Under the pieces are notes generated by a model. It saw nothing but the letters and a program-made list of their open reading frames with translations, ran no database searches and was not told the origin of the DNA. This document shows positions 8,412 to 16,767 of a stretch of 50,657 bases of DNA, piece by piece (positions within the stretch are counted from its first letter, which is position 1; every line of letters starts with the position of its first letter). Where the stretch lies: positions 1-50,657 of the forward strand of contig CAYFPQ010000015.1 in assembly GCA_964345005.1 (NCBI GenBank), in the 5' to 3' direction. The translations under genes and the position numbers were made by a program. The DNA is from JABMPJ01 sp964345005. Its GTDB lineage: Bacteria > Verrucomicrobiota > Kiritimatiellia > UBA8416 > JABMPJ01.

Positions 8412-8993
8412 ATGCCACGCAAAACAGACATTTCAACCAAAGTCGCCTGCTTGCGAGCATTCGTCATCCGTGAAAAGCGGATGCCGGGGTACAACGAGAT
8501 GCTTAAGTTGTTCGGGTACCGCTCAAAGCAGGCGGTGCACAGCTTGCTGCTCAAGCTCGACGAACTGGGCTATATCACAAAGACCGGCCGTAAGATCGCC
8601 TTCACGGACAAGCTCGTCGGCAACATCCGGCTCCTCGGCACCGTCCAGGCCGGGTTCCCCTCCCCCGCGGAGGAGGAACTGCTCGACACCATTACGCTGG
8701 ACGAGTTTCTCGTCGAGAAACCCGAGTCCACCTTCATGCTTCGCGTGACCGGCGACTCCATGATCGATGCCGGCATCCATCCCGGCGACATGGTGCTCGT
8801 CGAAAAGGACGCCTCACCGCGCAAGAACAGCATCGTGATCGCGCAGGTGGACGGCGAGTGGACGATGAAGTACTTCGTAAAGGACCGTCAGGGCATCCGC
8901 CTGGACCCGGCCAACGCGAACTACAAACCGATCCGCCCGCAGAATTCGCTCGAAATCGCCGGCGTGGTGCGTAGTGTGATTAGGAAATATTAG
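8412..8993 (+). CDS. lexA: LexA-family repressor with self-cleaving S24 peptidase domain
   Basis: This 193-residue protein joins an N-terminal winged-helix-like DNA-binding region (about 1-65, with MPGYNEMLKLFGYRSKQAVH) to a C-terminal S24 domain. The cleavage site is A80-G81 in VQAGFPSPAEEE, a sequence that resembles UmuD more than classical LexA. The catalytic pair is S116 (TGDSM) and K153 (TMKYF). On DNA damage, RecA filaments would trigger self-cleavage and derepression. A palindrome upstream could be its own operator. hisI follows after an A-rich 37-base gap. The alternative reading is a phage-type or UmuD-like repressor, but no SOS or phage gene is next to it. Confidence 0.88.
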   Translation: MPRKTDISTKVACLRAFVIREKRMPGYNEMLKLFGYRSKQAVHSLLLKLDELGYITKTGRKIAFTDKLVGNIRLLGTVQAGFPSPAEEELLDTITLDEFLVEKPESTFMLRVTGDSMIDAGIHPGDMVLVEKDASPRKNSIVIAQVDGEWTMKYFVKDRQGIRLDPANANYKPIRPQNSLEIAGVVRSVIRKY

Positions 8994-9030
8994 CCGCGAA
9001 AGAACACAGAGAACGCAAAGAAAGAGAAGT

Positions 9031-9441
9031 ATGAAGGAACTTGAAGAAGGTAACGTGCTGACGCTGGATTTTGCAAAGTTGGCCAAAGTGTCGGAGAACT
9101 GTCCCGATGTGATTCCGGTGGCAGTGCAGCACGCCGATACAAAGGAGGTCATCCTCGTCGCCTACACGAACGAACTGGCGTTCGAAGCATCGATCGCCAA
9201 GCGCTCCCTCGTGCTTTGGAGCACGTCGCGGAACGAGCTATGGGAAAAAGGGGCGACCTCGGGTCAGACGTATGACCTGATCGAAGCGTTCGTGAACTGC
9301 GAGCAGAACTCCCTGCTCTATACCGTGCGTCCTCGCGCCGGGGGCATCTGTCACACTGGCAACAGGAACGGCGAGCCGCGCAACTGCTACTATCGTCGTA
9401 TCAACTTCGACACGCTCGAACTGGAGAATATCGACCCATGA
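9031..9441 (+). CDS. hisI: Phosphoribosyl-AMP cyclohydrolase (HisI), variant metal site
   Basis: HisI opens the adenine ring of phosphoribosyl-AMP, the third step of histidine synthesis. The 136-residue protein keeps the family layout and all three zinc cysteines: C90, C107 (ICHTG) and C119 (NCYYRR). The usual Asp triad of the DCDxD motif, thought to bind magnesium, reads N89-C90-E91-Q92-N93. Between the CHTG and CYYR motifs there is also a longer loop (NRNGEPR). It begins with an ATG after an AGAGAAGT purine tract. No other his gene is in the window. It could be a lineage-specific HisI or a paralogue with another substrate; the cysteines favour a cyclohydrolase. Confidence 0.85.
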   Translation: MKELEEGNVLTLDFAKLAKVSENCPDVIPVAVQHADTKEVILVAYTNELAFEASIAKRSLVLWSTSRNELWEKGATSGQTYDLIEAFVNCEQNSLLYTVRPRAGGICHTGNRNGEPRNCYYRRINFDTLELENIDP

Positions 9442-9447
9442 GGGTTA

Positions 9448-9533
9448 CGGCTCGCTGGGGACAGCTTGCCCTACCTTGCCGTTGGTCTGTCTATCAAAAG
9501 GGGCGAGGTAGGGCGAGCTCTCCGAGCGAGCCG
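9448..9533. repeat. Two-armed palindrome, family A, copy 1
   Basis: The left arm 9448-9475 (GGCTCGCTGGGGACAGC then TTGCCCTACC) pairs with the right arm 9507-9533 (GGTAGGGCGAGCTC then TCCGAGCGAGCC) around a ~31-base unique spacer. It lies directly downstream of hisI. Further copies are at 10596, 24733, 28689, 30554 and 37275. Confidence 0.9.
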
Positions 9534-9610
9534 ATCCAAGACTCTCACCTTGCATATTTGCCCGCCGATGCCTAATCTTTCCGCGTCTTTTGAAGCAGGA
9601 GGAAGTTATC

Positions 9611-10588
9611 ATGGAAGAGCAAGCAAAACCTGTCGAGCCCACCGAAGAGGAAGCCACGGTTGTCGAGGAACCTGAGGAGGCGGCGGACGTGGACAGTGCG
9701 CCTACCCCTGCGACAGAAGAAAAGGAACCGCAGGACTCGACGGCGAAGAAGGCCATTGCCGCCTGCGGCCGGGTGGGCGACTACTTTGCATCGGATCGCT
9801 GCAATCCGCTGGCTGCCGTCGATCTACTCGACGACGTCATCGACTGGGCACGTCGCACGTTTCCGGTCAGCCTGTTCGACCGCATCGCGACATCGCTTGT
9901 GAAGTACGGCCATCTCGGCCTGATCGTGGCGGAGATTGCGTGTGTCATCCTCGGTTTGACAGCCGCGTTCAAGATGGATAACTGGCGCCTGTTCCCGGGT
10001 GGCATCGGTATTGCCCTGTTGCTCGTGATTCTGCAGTACACCGCAAGCCGCTTTATGGACGCCGGCGATCGCCTGCTCGCGAACTCGCCAAGCCGTCTTG
10101 GATCGGACGCATTCATGGACTGCCTGGCCTTGCTGGTCGAGGTGCTCGGCATCTGCCTTTTCTTCTACAACTGGTTTGTAGGCGGATGGGGACACTTTTT
10201 CATTGGCCTCGCCCTCTGGGCGCTCTGTGATGCGATCGCCTACATTGCCCTGAACCCAGGGATGGTTAACATCGAGGTCGGTGGCGAGGTAGGCGCGGGG
10301 GAAGAAGCCATCGGCATTCTGTCGTTGGGCGTTAAGACCGTCGTACGACTGGTCCCGATGGCCTTTGGCATCGGTGCCATCCTCGGCTCCATCGCCCTCA
10401 TCGCCGCCACATTCGGCATGATGCGCACTGGTGACCCGGCTGCAGCCGTCTCCGCCCTGCGCCTCATCGCGTGGTGCGTCCTGCTACCGTTCTTCAGCTA
10501 CATTCTGTTTGCGCTCTATCACCTCCTGATCGATCTGCTGCGCGCCATTCTCGTGCTGGGGAAGCATGATCTGGAGGGGGAGGATTGA
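9611..10588 (+). CDS. Polytopic membrane protein of unknown function with acidic N-terminal tail
   Basis: I recognise no family. The product is 325 residues from an ATG with a perfect AGGAGG 8 bases upstream; a TTG at 9590 is excluded by that site. Residues 1-45 are a Glu/Pro/Thr-rich, probably disordered cytoplasmic tail. The rest alternates hydrophobic segments of membrane-spanning length, roughly six to seven. Examples are HLGLIVAEIACVILGLTAAF and a near-terminal CVLLPFFSYILFALYHLLID. The segment FMDAGDRLLANSPSRLGSDAF between two of them is polar. Repeats of family A flank it on both sides, so it is probably transcribed alone or only loosely with hisI. Confidence 0.8.
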   Translation: MEEQAKPVEPTEEEATVVEEPEEAADVDSAPTPATEEKEPQDSTAKKAIAACGRVGDYFASDRCNPLAAVDLLDDVIDWARRTFPVSLFDRIATSLVKYGHLGLIVAEIACVILGLTAAFKMDNWRLFPGGIGIALLLVILQYTASRFMDAGDRLLANSPSRLGSDAFMDCLALLVEVLGICLFFYNWFVGGWGHFFIGLALWALCDAIAYIALNPGMVNIEVGGEVGAGEEAIGILSLGVKTVVRLVPMAFGIGAILGSIALIAATFGMMRTGDPAAAVSALRLIAWCVLLPFFSYILFALYHLLIDLLRAILVLGKHDLEGED

Positions 10589-10595
10589 TTTTGTT

Positions 10596-10663
10596 GCGGG
10601 CCGCTCGGAGAGCGGCCCCTACCCCGCCCTGGATTGTGTAGGGCCCGCTCTCCGAGTGGGCCG
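10596..10663. repeat. Two-armed palindrome, family A, copy 2
   Basis: The left arm 10596-10623 and right arm 10638-10663 are separated by only ~14 bases. Each arm is itself a near-perfect hairpin (GGGCCGCTC-gga-GAGCGGCCC on the left). It lies between the membrane protein and ugd. Confidence 0.9.
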
Positions 10664-10694
10664 TTCACTGACACCAAGAAAGAATAGGCACATC

Positions 10695-11999
10695 ATGAAG
10701 ATTACTATTGTTGGAACAGGCTACGTCGGCCTTGTAACGGGAACCACGTTCGCCGAGATTGGACATGACGTCCTTTGTGTCGACAACGACGCATCCAAGA
10801 TCGAGAAGCTCAACAACGGCATCATGCCGATTTACGAAGACGGTCTTGAGGAGATGGTCCTTGCAAACGTCGAGGCCGGGCGCCTGAAGTTCTCCACGTC
10901 AGTGGCGGAAGGCACCGACTTCGCAGAAGTTATTTTCATCGCCGTCGGCACCCCCCCGGGCTACCAGGGCGAGGCCAACATGTCCTACGTCGAGAGCGTC
11001 GGGCGCGAAGTGGCCGAGCACATGACCTCCTACAGGCTCCTCGTCGAAAAGAGCACGGTCATCGTCAACACCAACGAACAGCTCACGCGGACGATGAACA
11101 AGTACCTGAAGTCAGACGTCCCGTTCGACATCGCCTCCAACCCCGAGTTTCTGCGCGAGGGCACCGCCATCAGAGACGCATTCAAGCCCGATCGCGTCGT
11201 CGTAGGCGTCGAGAGCGATCGCGCAGGCGATATCCTGCGCGAGATTTACGCCCCGATCGTCGAGAAGAGTAGCTGCGAGTACCTACAGATGGATATCGCC
11301 AGTGCCGAGTTGACGAAACACGCTTCGAACTCCTTCCTCGCCATGAAGATCTCGTTCATTAACGCGGTGAGCCGCATCTGCGAGCTGACCGGCGCGGACA
11401 TTACACAGGTGGCACACGGCATGGGACTCGACGAGCGCATCGGCGAACACTTTCTGAAGGCGGGCGTGGGTTATGGCGGCTCCTGTTTCCCCAAGGACGT
11501 CGATGCCTTCGTGCGCATGGGCGACGAGGTGGGCTATAGTCTCGACCTGCTCAAGGAAGTCCAATGCATCAACAAGCAGCAGCGCGAGCACGTCATGCGC
11601 AAGCTCAAACAGGAGATGTGGGTCCTGCAGAACAAGCGTATTGCCGTGTTCGGCCTTGCTTTCAAGCCCGGGACGGACGATATCCGCGAGTCGCCCTCAC
11701 TCTACTTCATCCCCGAGCTACAGGAACAGAAGGCGTCGCTCTGCCTGTGGGACCCCATTGCCCGCGAGAAGTTCGACGAGCAGTTCCCCGGACTCGAATA
11801 CAACGACGACCTGCTCGCATGTGCCAAGGATGCAGACGCGCTCCTGATCCTCACCGATTGGCCGGAAATCCGTGAGATCGACCTGGCCGCTCTCAAGGAC
11901 GCGATGCAATGTCCCATTGTCGTGGACGGCCGCAACATCTTCGATGCCAAGACCATGGATGCGAAAGGATTCACCTACCACTCGGTGGGAAGAGCGTGA
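10695..11999 (+). CDS. ugd: UDP-glucose 6-dehydrogenase
   Basis: The enzyme oxidises UDP-glucose twice with NAD+ to UDP-glucuronate, a precursor for surface polysaccharides. The 434-residue protein has the N-terminal Rossmann motif GTGYVG at 7-12, the substrate motif SNPEFLREGTAI and the catalytic Cys264 in GYGGSCFPKD. The C-terminal UDP-binding domain has KPGTDDIRESPS. The start is the ATG at 10695, because the family begins MKITIVGTGYVGL; the upstream open frame is repeat sequence. A UDP-glucuronate decarboxylase at 37375-38307 could convert its product to UDP-xylose. It leads the envelope-sugar block. Confidence 0.95.
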   Translation: MKITIVGTGYVGLVTGTTFAEIGHDVLCVDNDASKIEKLNNGIMPIYEDGLEEMVLANVEAGRLKFSTSVAEGTDFAEVIFIAVGTPPGYQGEANMSYVESVGREVAEHMTSYRLLVEKSTVIVNTNEQLTRTMNKYLKSDVPFDIASNPEFLREGTAIRDAFKPDRVVVGVESDRAGDILREIYAPIVEKSSCEYLQMDIASAELTKHASNSFLAMKISFINAVSRICELTGADITQVAHGMGLDERIGEHFLKAGVGYGGSCFPKDVDAFVRMGDEVGYSLDLLKEVQCINKQQREHVMRKLKQEMWVLQNKRIAVFGLAFKPGTDDIRESPSLYFIPELQEQKASLCLWDPIAREKFDEQFPGLEYNDDLLACAKDADALLILTDWPEIREIDLAALKDAMQCPIVVDGRNIFDAKTMDAKGFTYHSVGRA

Positions 12000-12036
12000 G
12001 AGCAGCCGAGCGGAACAGATTGTTCGTCCTTCTCTA

Positions 12037-12065
12037 TTGACCTTTCGCTGCAACAGGGTCATCAT
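12037..12065 (+). promoter_or_regulatory. Candidate promoter for rpsU
   Basis: TTGACC (12037-12042) and CATCAT (12060-12065) are spaced by 17 bases, which fits a sigma-70-type promoter. The leader to the rpsU start would be about 75 bases. A second TTGACA at 12095 lacks a good -10. Confidence 0.35.
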
Positions 12066-12146
12066 ACCGCCCGTTTTTGACCGAAGGGCCTTTTTTGACA
12101 GCAACCGCCGGCTCTGGTCTGGAAGGGAGCGTGATACTAAACAGCT

Positions 12147-12329
12147 ATGGCAATGCAAGTAAAAGTCAAGCGGGGTGAACCCGTCGAGAAGGCGCTGAAG
12201 CGGCTCAAGAAGATCATGGACAAAGAAGGCACCATGAAACAGCTTCGCGCGAATCGCTACTTCGAGAAACCTAGCGAGAAGAAACGCAAGAAGTCCGCAC
12301 GCGCCCGTTCCCGGGCCGCACAATACTAA
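12147..12329 (+). CDS. rpsU: 30S ribosomal protein S21
   Basis: A short, very basic protein (60 residues) of the small ribosomal subunit, important for initiation on mRNA. It shows the S21 features: VKVKRGEPVEKALKRLKK at the N-terminus, RANRYFEKPSEKKR in the middle and a basic tail. The start could be the ATG at 12147 or the one two codons later. Only a weak GGGAG lies upstream. A stem-loop terminator follows 26 bases after the stop, so it is probably a single-gene transcript. Confidence 0.93.
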   Translation: MAMQVKVKRGEPVEKALKRLKKIMDKEGTMKQLRANRYFEKPSEKKRKKSARARSRAAQY

Positions 12330-12354
12330 ACGGTCTTTCTGAACGACTTCTGAC

Positions 12355-12388
12355 GGCTCCCCGGCAGCATCTGTCGGGGAGCCTTCTT
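12355..12388 (+). terminator. Intrinsic terminator after rpsU
   Basis: The stem GGCTCCCCG (12355-12363) and CGGGGAGCC (12375-12383) is a perfect 9-bp pair with an 11-base loop, followed by TTCTT. The next gene starts 15 bases beyond the stem. Confidence 0.8.
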
Positions 12389-12398
12389 ATAGAATAGC

Positions 12399-13337
12399 AT
12401 GACGTTCGCACTTTCCACCCACTGGAACGCCGGCTGGCACGATAGCGGCGAGGCCATGGTTGACGATGTCCTCGCGCTGGGAATCGATCACCTGGAGCTT
12501 GGGTACGATCTGCGCGTCGACCTGGTACCGGGCCTGCGTCGCCGGGTCGAAGCGGGCGCGGTCAAGGTCCAGAGTGTCCACAACTATTGCCCCACCCCGG
12601 TCGGTGCCCCCTACGGCCACCCCGAACTGTTCCTGATGAGCGCACGCGAACAGCGCACACGCGACAGCGCGGTTCTGCACATCAGCAACACAATCCAGTT
12701 CGCCGCCGAAATGGGCGCCGATGTCGTCGTCATTCACGCCGGCCGCATCTCGATGCGCCACATCTCGACTTCACTCCTGGGCATGTTTGCCGATGGCAAA
12801 CAATTCTCCAAGCGCTATGAAAGGCTGCGGACCAAGCTTCTGATGAAACGCGAGAAGCTTGCCCCGCCCTGTCTCGACCGCATCAAGGGCTGCCTGACAG
12901 AGCTGCTGCCCTTCCTCGCCAAGCACAAGGTTCGCCTCGCCATCGAGAACCTACCCTCATGGGAAACCGTCCCCAACGAATCCGAACTGGTTGCTCTACT
13001 GGACGAATTCGACTCGCCCCACCTGTGTGCCTGGCACGATACGGGACATGGGCGCCTGCGCGAGATCCTCGGGTTCTCCAACGCCACGCGCTGGCTGGAG
13101 AAGTACGGAACGCGACTGGCGGGCATGCATATTCATGACGTCTCGGCAACAGGGGCCGACCACGTGATGCCGCCTCTCGGCACCATGGACTTTACGGCTT
13201 TCAAGCCATTCGTCCGCTCTGATATGGTACTAGCCTTTGAGCCGGCGCCGGGAACGCCGGCACAGGAGATCAAAGAAGGGCTGCGCACTGTGGCTCAAGC
13301 GTGGACTCACGAAGAAAGGGAAGCCGCTACCATATGA
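12399..13337 (+). CDS. Sugar phosphate isomerase/epimerase-like TIM barrel
   Basis: A 312-residue member of the AP-endonuclease-2/xylose-isomerase-like superfamily, whose members use divalent metals to isomerise or epimerise sugars. Strand-end acidic and His residues expected for the metal site are visible: VVIHAG near residue 112, IENLP near 186, AWHDTGHG near 211 and GMHIHDV near 245. The substrate is not apparent. It starts just after the rpsU terminator and overlaps the next gene by an ATGA, so translation of the two is coupled. The coupling to a nucleotide-sugar reductase suggests a role in deoxy- or rare-sugar supply, but that is inference. Confidence 0.8.
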   Translation: MTFALSTHWNAGWHDSGEAMVDDVLALGIDHLELGYDLRVDLVPGLRRRVEAGAVKVQSVHNYCPTPVGAPYGHPELFLMSAREQRTRDSAVLHISNTIQFAAEMGADVVVIHAGRISMRHISTSLLGMFADGKQFSKRYERLRTKLLMKREKLAPPCLDRIKGCLTELLPFLAKHKVRLAIENLPSWETVPNESELVALLDEFDSPHLCAWHDTGHGRLREILGFSNATRWLEKYGTRLAGMHIHDVSATGADHVMPPLGTMDFTAFKPFVRSDMVLAFEPAPGTPAQEIKEGLRTVAQAWTHEEREAATI

Positions 13338-14257
13338 AGGTACTGATCACCGGGGCGGCGGGATTCGCAGGCCCCCACCTCATCAATGAGCTTGGAGCTC
13401 ACGGCCATGAGTGTGTAGCCACGGACTTGGCTATGGACGACCCGATCCCCGGCGCCACCAGGTGCGAGTCGGTCGACATCCGCGACACGGGCGCTCTCGA
13501 TGAGCTTATCGGCAGCACGCAACCCGACGCGTGCATTCATATGGCGGGCATCACATCCGTCCCCGATGGCGCATCCAACCCCGACCTGATGCTGTCAGTC
13601 AACGTTCGGGGCACCGCAAACCTGCTTCACGCCATTCGCGAACACGCACCCGCTACCCGTCTTCTGACCGTATCCACGGCACATGTTTACGGTGTCGGAC
13701 CTCGTGATGCCCCCCTCTCGGAAGCCGCCCCGTTGCGCCCTGTCAGCATGTACGCAGTATCCAAGGCGGCTGCCGATATCGCCACCCTCGCCTGTGCGGC
13801 CCACCACGGCACCCATGCCATGGTGGCCCGCCCCAACAACCACACTGGTCCCGGTCAGCTTCCCCGCTTTGTCGTCGGAGCCTTCGCCAGCCAGGTCCGT
13901 GATATCGCCGCGGGACGCTCGGAGCCCCGGATCAGAGTTGGAAACCTGGAGAGCGAGCGCGACTTCATGGATGTGCGCGACGTCGTACGCGCCTATCGGC
14001 TCCTGATCGAGCAGGGACAGCCGGGCGTCGCCTACAATATCGCCTCGGACAACATGGTACAGATCGGAGATATGCTTAACACGCTGTGTCGCCTGGCTGG
14101 CATATCCCCAGATCTAGAGCCCGACCCGGCGCTGATGCGTCCCACCGATTGGTCTCCCCACCTGGATACAACCCGCCTCGTTGCCGAGACGGGATGGACG
14201 CCGACCATTGCGTTCGAGCAGACACTCAACGACATGCTGAACAAGACCACCACGTAG
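13334..14257 (+). CDS. rmd: NAD-dependent epimerase/dehydratase, GDP-4-keto-6-deoxymannose reductase (Rmd) type
   Basis: An extended short-chain dehydrogenase of 307 residues. The N-terminal nucleotide motif is TGAAGFAG. The catalytic triad appears as STAHVYG and YAVSK. The stretch RPNNHTGPGQLPRFVVGAFA and the following VGNLESERDFMDVRDVVRAY are characteristic of the Rmd group, which makes GDP-rhamnose or related 6-deoxyhexoses. The partner GDP-mannose 4,6-dehydratase is not in the window. The start is the ATG inside the ATGA overlap with the isomerase; the longer frame to 13301 is coding sequence of that gene. A generic nucleotide-sugar epimerase remains possible. Confidence 0.82.
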   Translation: MKVLITGAAGFAGPHLINELGAHGHECVATDLAMDDPIPGATRCESVDIRDTGALDELIGSTQPDACIHMAGITSVPDGASNPDLMLSVNVRGTANLLHAIREHAPATRLLTVSTAHVYGVGPRDAPLSEAAPLRPVSMYAVSKAAADIATLACAAHHGTHAMVARPNNHTGPGQLPRFVVGAFASQVRDIAAGRSEPRIRVGNLESERDFMDVRDVVRAYRLLIEQGQPGVAYNIASDNMVQIGDMLNTLCRLAGISPDLEPDPALMRPTDWSPHLDTTRLVAETGWTPTIAFEQTLNDMLNKTTT

Positions 14258-14266
14258 CCGCTTGAT

Positions 14267-15277
14267 ATGAAAAAGAAGATCGTCTCATTGATCCAGCTTT
14301 TGATCGGCATCGGTCTGATCGTCTTCATCTTTGCCAGGATGGACAACAGAGCCGACATGCTCGAAGCGCTCCGCGCCGGCGCGCGCCAGTGGCCCATGCT
14401 CGTCCTCGGTGTTGGCAGCTTCTTCGTGTGTTTACTGCTATGCACTATCCGCTGGAAACTGCTGCTGGATGCCCGCGGCTTGCACCTCCCCTTCCTGCGC
14501 GCGATACAGCTCTACTTCGTCGGCCACTTCTTCAACTCCTTTCTCTTCGGCGCAACCGGCGGCGATCTGGTCAAGGCCTGGTTCGTCACACGCGAAATAC
14601 CGGGGCACAAGACAGAGGCGGTCTCGACCGTTGCCCTGGACCGCTTGATCGGCTTGGGTGCGCTGGTCATTCTTACGGTCACCATCATGCTGATCCGGCT
14701 GCCGTTCTTCCTGGAGCATGAAGCCACACGCCTATCACTGGTGTTCTTCGGCTGCATCCTGGCAGGGCTGATTGGGTTCCTTGTTGTCACATTTGGCCAC
14801 AACTGGATGGAGCGCTGGGCTTTCTTCAAACGGTTTGAGGAGCGGACCGCCCTGGGAAAGATCGTCACCAGGGCCTACAGCACCGCACGTGGAATCATGA
14901 AGCAACCCGCGCTCCTGGCCAAGACGCTGGTCCTGTCGTTGGTAAACCATGTCGTGCTTGTGGGCTGCGCCTACTACCTGGGCCGTGGCCTCGATATCGC
15001 ACTGAACTTCCGAGGCTACCTCACCGTCTTTCCGGTCATCAACGCGGTTGCCGCCGTACCGGCAACGCCCGGCGGGCTTGGAACCCGGGAGGCTGCTGCC
15101 AAGTTTCTTCTCGGCGTGCTGGGTGTACCCGAGACACGCGCCGTACCGCTCTCCCTGCTGGTGTATGCCTCCGTCCTCTTCTGGAGTCTCGTCGGCGGGG
15201 TAGTCTACATGATCTACGTCGCTGGCCACGGAGGTCGGGTGAAGGGGCTCGATATAGGCTCCGATTCGAACGAATAG
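14267..15277 (+). CDS. YbhN/UPF0104-type integral membrane protein (MprF flippase-like)
   Basis: A 336-residue protein with about eight membrane spans, of the family that includes the flippase half of lysylphosphatidylglycerol synthase. It shows the conserved phrases FLFGATGGDLVKAWFVTRE, VALDRLIGLGAL and, in the second half, AVPATPGGLGTREAAAKFLLG. There is no aminoacyl-transferase domain. Members are found beside polysaccharide and lipid-linked sugar genes and are suspected of moving lipids across the membrane; the substrate here is unknown. It follows the reductase by 9 bases. Confidence 0.85.
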   Translation: MKKKIVSLIQLLIGIGLIVFIFARMDNRADMLEALRAGARQWPMLVLGVGSFFVCLLLCTIRWKLLLDARGLHLPFLRAIQLYFVGHFFNSFLFGATGGDLVKAWFVTREIPGHKTEAVSTVALDRLIGLGALVILTVTIMLIRLPFFLEHEATRLSLVFFGCILAGLIGFLVVTFGHNWMERWAFFKRFEERTALGKIVTRAYSTARGIMKQPALLAKTLVLSLVNHVVLVGCAYYLGRGLDIALNFRGYLTVFPVINAVAAVPATPGGLGTREAAAKFLLGVLGVPETRAVPLSLLVYASVLFWSLVGGVVYMIYVAGHGGRVKGLDIGSDSNE

Positions 15278-15358
15278 CGCCATCGCGTTTTCCCTTCATC
15301 GGGGTTGCAGAGCCCCTGTCGGCATGCTAGCGTCTTTATTTTGGGGGAGATACGATAG

Positions 15359-16765
15359 ATGACAAGTAGGACCAACACGATAACCGAGATCGTTGAAAGA
15401 GCTACCCGCAAGGCGCGCCATGACACACGCAACATCCCGGACCAGGTTCCGACCGGCCGCGTGAACTGGCCGCTCGACTGCACGGTGGGCCCTGGTCTCG
15501 AAGGCGCCATCGCCTGCGAAACCAAGCTCGGATTCGTCAACGGCTCCAAGGGCGAGCTCAGTTACTGCGGCTACGACATCTTCGATCTCTGCGCTCACTC
15601 GACGTACGAAGAGGTGAGCTATCTCCTGCTGTATGGGCGCCTGCCCACGAAGAAACAGCTTGAGTCGTTCAAGGCCAAGCTGGTGGCCGCGCGCCCCCTG
15701 CCACATACACTGCGCATGCTGATGGGCTTCCCGGTGGAACAGATGCACCCCATGGCATGCCTGCGTCTCGGAACCAACCTGATGCGCCAGCGGCTGACAT
15801 GGCAGGACAGTGAAGCCGCTCGACCGGACTCCGTGGAAGCCATCGCAGCCGACGAAGACTCGATCCCGATGGAAACCACGCCCATGGGCGAAGAAAAGGC
15901 GATCTATGAAATCAAGGGCAAGAAGAAGGTCGACCGCCCACGCGACGTCCCCTCGACCGCCCAGGACGCCGCAGGGCTCAACGCATGCATCCACCTGATC
16001 TCGGGGCTGTCCACTATCACGGCCGCCGTGGCGCGCGTACGACAACACAGGTTGCCGCTCGAGCCGGACCCCGAACTCGGACACGCGGCGAATTTTCTCT
16101 ACATGTTGACCGGCGAGCGCCCCACCCCGGAGCAGGAGCGGATTATGGATATCTCCCTGATCCTCCACGCCGACCACGGCATGAACGCCAGTACATTTGC
16201 ATCAATGGTTGTTGCATCCACGTTGTCTGACCTCTACTACTCGGTCGGTTCGGGCATCGCCGCTCTCAGCGGCTCGCTGCACGGCGGAGCCAACGAAGCC
16301 GTGCTCAAGATGCTCGAGAAAATCGGCCACCCGGACAACGTGGACGAGTGGTTCGAGAAAGCCATGCGCCGCAAACAGAAGATCATGGGCATGGGCCACC
16401 GTGTCTATAAGACGTACGATCCCCGAGCGCGTATCCTCGGCCCGCTTGCCTCGCACGTTGCCAAGCATGACAAGGACTCTGCAGTGCTGCTCCGCATCGC
16501 CCGCAAACTGGAGAAGCGTGTCGTTGAGACACTGGGCAAGGACAAGGCGATCTTCCCAAACGTCGATTTCTACTCCGGAATTGTCTACAAGTCGATGGGC
16601 ATTCATCGCGATATGTTCACCCCGGTCTTCGCCGTAAGCCGTGTAGCAGGCTGGACCGCGCGTGTGCATGAATACATGAAGAACAACCGGATCTTCCGGC
16701 CGCGTGCGCTCTACGTGGGCGATCCCGGCAGGGAATACGTCCCGCTTCACCGTCGTGGCAAGTAA
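15359..16765 (+). CDS. gltA: Citrate synthase with an extra acidic/basic insert
   Basis: The enzyme condenses oxaloacetate and acetyl-CoA at the entry of the citrate cycle. Catalytic residues align as H308 (SLHGGANE), H347 (GMGHRVYKTYDPRA) and D403 (NVDFYSG); HADHGMNAS precedes them. The 468-residue protein is longer than the ~380-430 usual. The excess is mainly residues 148-200, a charged, low-complexity stretch with a DSVEAIAADEDSIPMETT part and a KGKKKVDRPRDV part, inserted after the first helical domain. GGGGGAG precedes the ATG. The next gene, a glycosyltransferase, begins 2 bases after the stop, an odd pairing. A 2-methylcitrate synthase role cannot be excluded. Confidence 0.9.
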   Translation: MTSRTNTITEIVERATRKARHDTRNIPDQVPTGRVNWPLDCTVGPGLEGAIACETKLGFVNGSKGELSYCGYDIFDLCAHSTYEEVSYLLLYGRLPTKKQLESFKAKLVAARPLPHTLRMLMGFPVEQMHPMACLRLGTNLMRQRLTWQDSEAARPDSVEAIAADEDSIPMETTPMGEEKAIYEIKGKKKVDRPRDVPSTAQDAAGLNACIHLISGLSTITAAVARVRQHRLPLEPDPELGHAANFLYMLTGERPTPEQERIMDISLILHADHGMNASTFASMVVASTLSDLYYSVGSGIAALSGSLHGGANEAVLKMLEKIGHPDNVDEWFEKAMRRKQKIMGMGHRVYKTYDPRARILGPLASHVAKHDKDSAVLLRIARKLEKRVVETLGKDKAIFPNVDFYSGIVYKSMGIHRDMFTPVFAVSRVAGWTARVHEYMKNNRIFRPRALYVGDPGREYVPLHRRGK

Positions 16766-16767
16766 CC

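Noticed and set aside
9171..9184. A perfect CGAAC-N4-GTTCG LexA-box-like palindrome inside hisI
   Set aside because: It is in coding sequence (encoding the conserved TNELAFE region) 140 bases into the gene and has no promoter near it. It is probably coincidental.
9448..10663. Repeats as a CRISPR array
   Set aside because: Family A copies are palindromic pairs spread over 28 kb with genes between them, with no regular spacing or cas genes.
15298..15315. Terminator between the YbhN-like gene and citrate synthase
   Set aside because: GGGG...CCCC gives only a 4-bp stem plus a wobble pair, and no T-tract follows.
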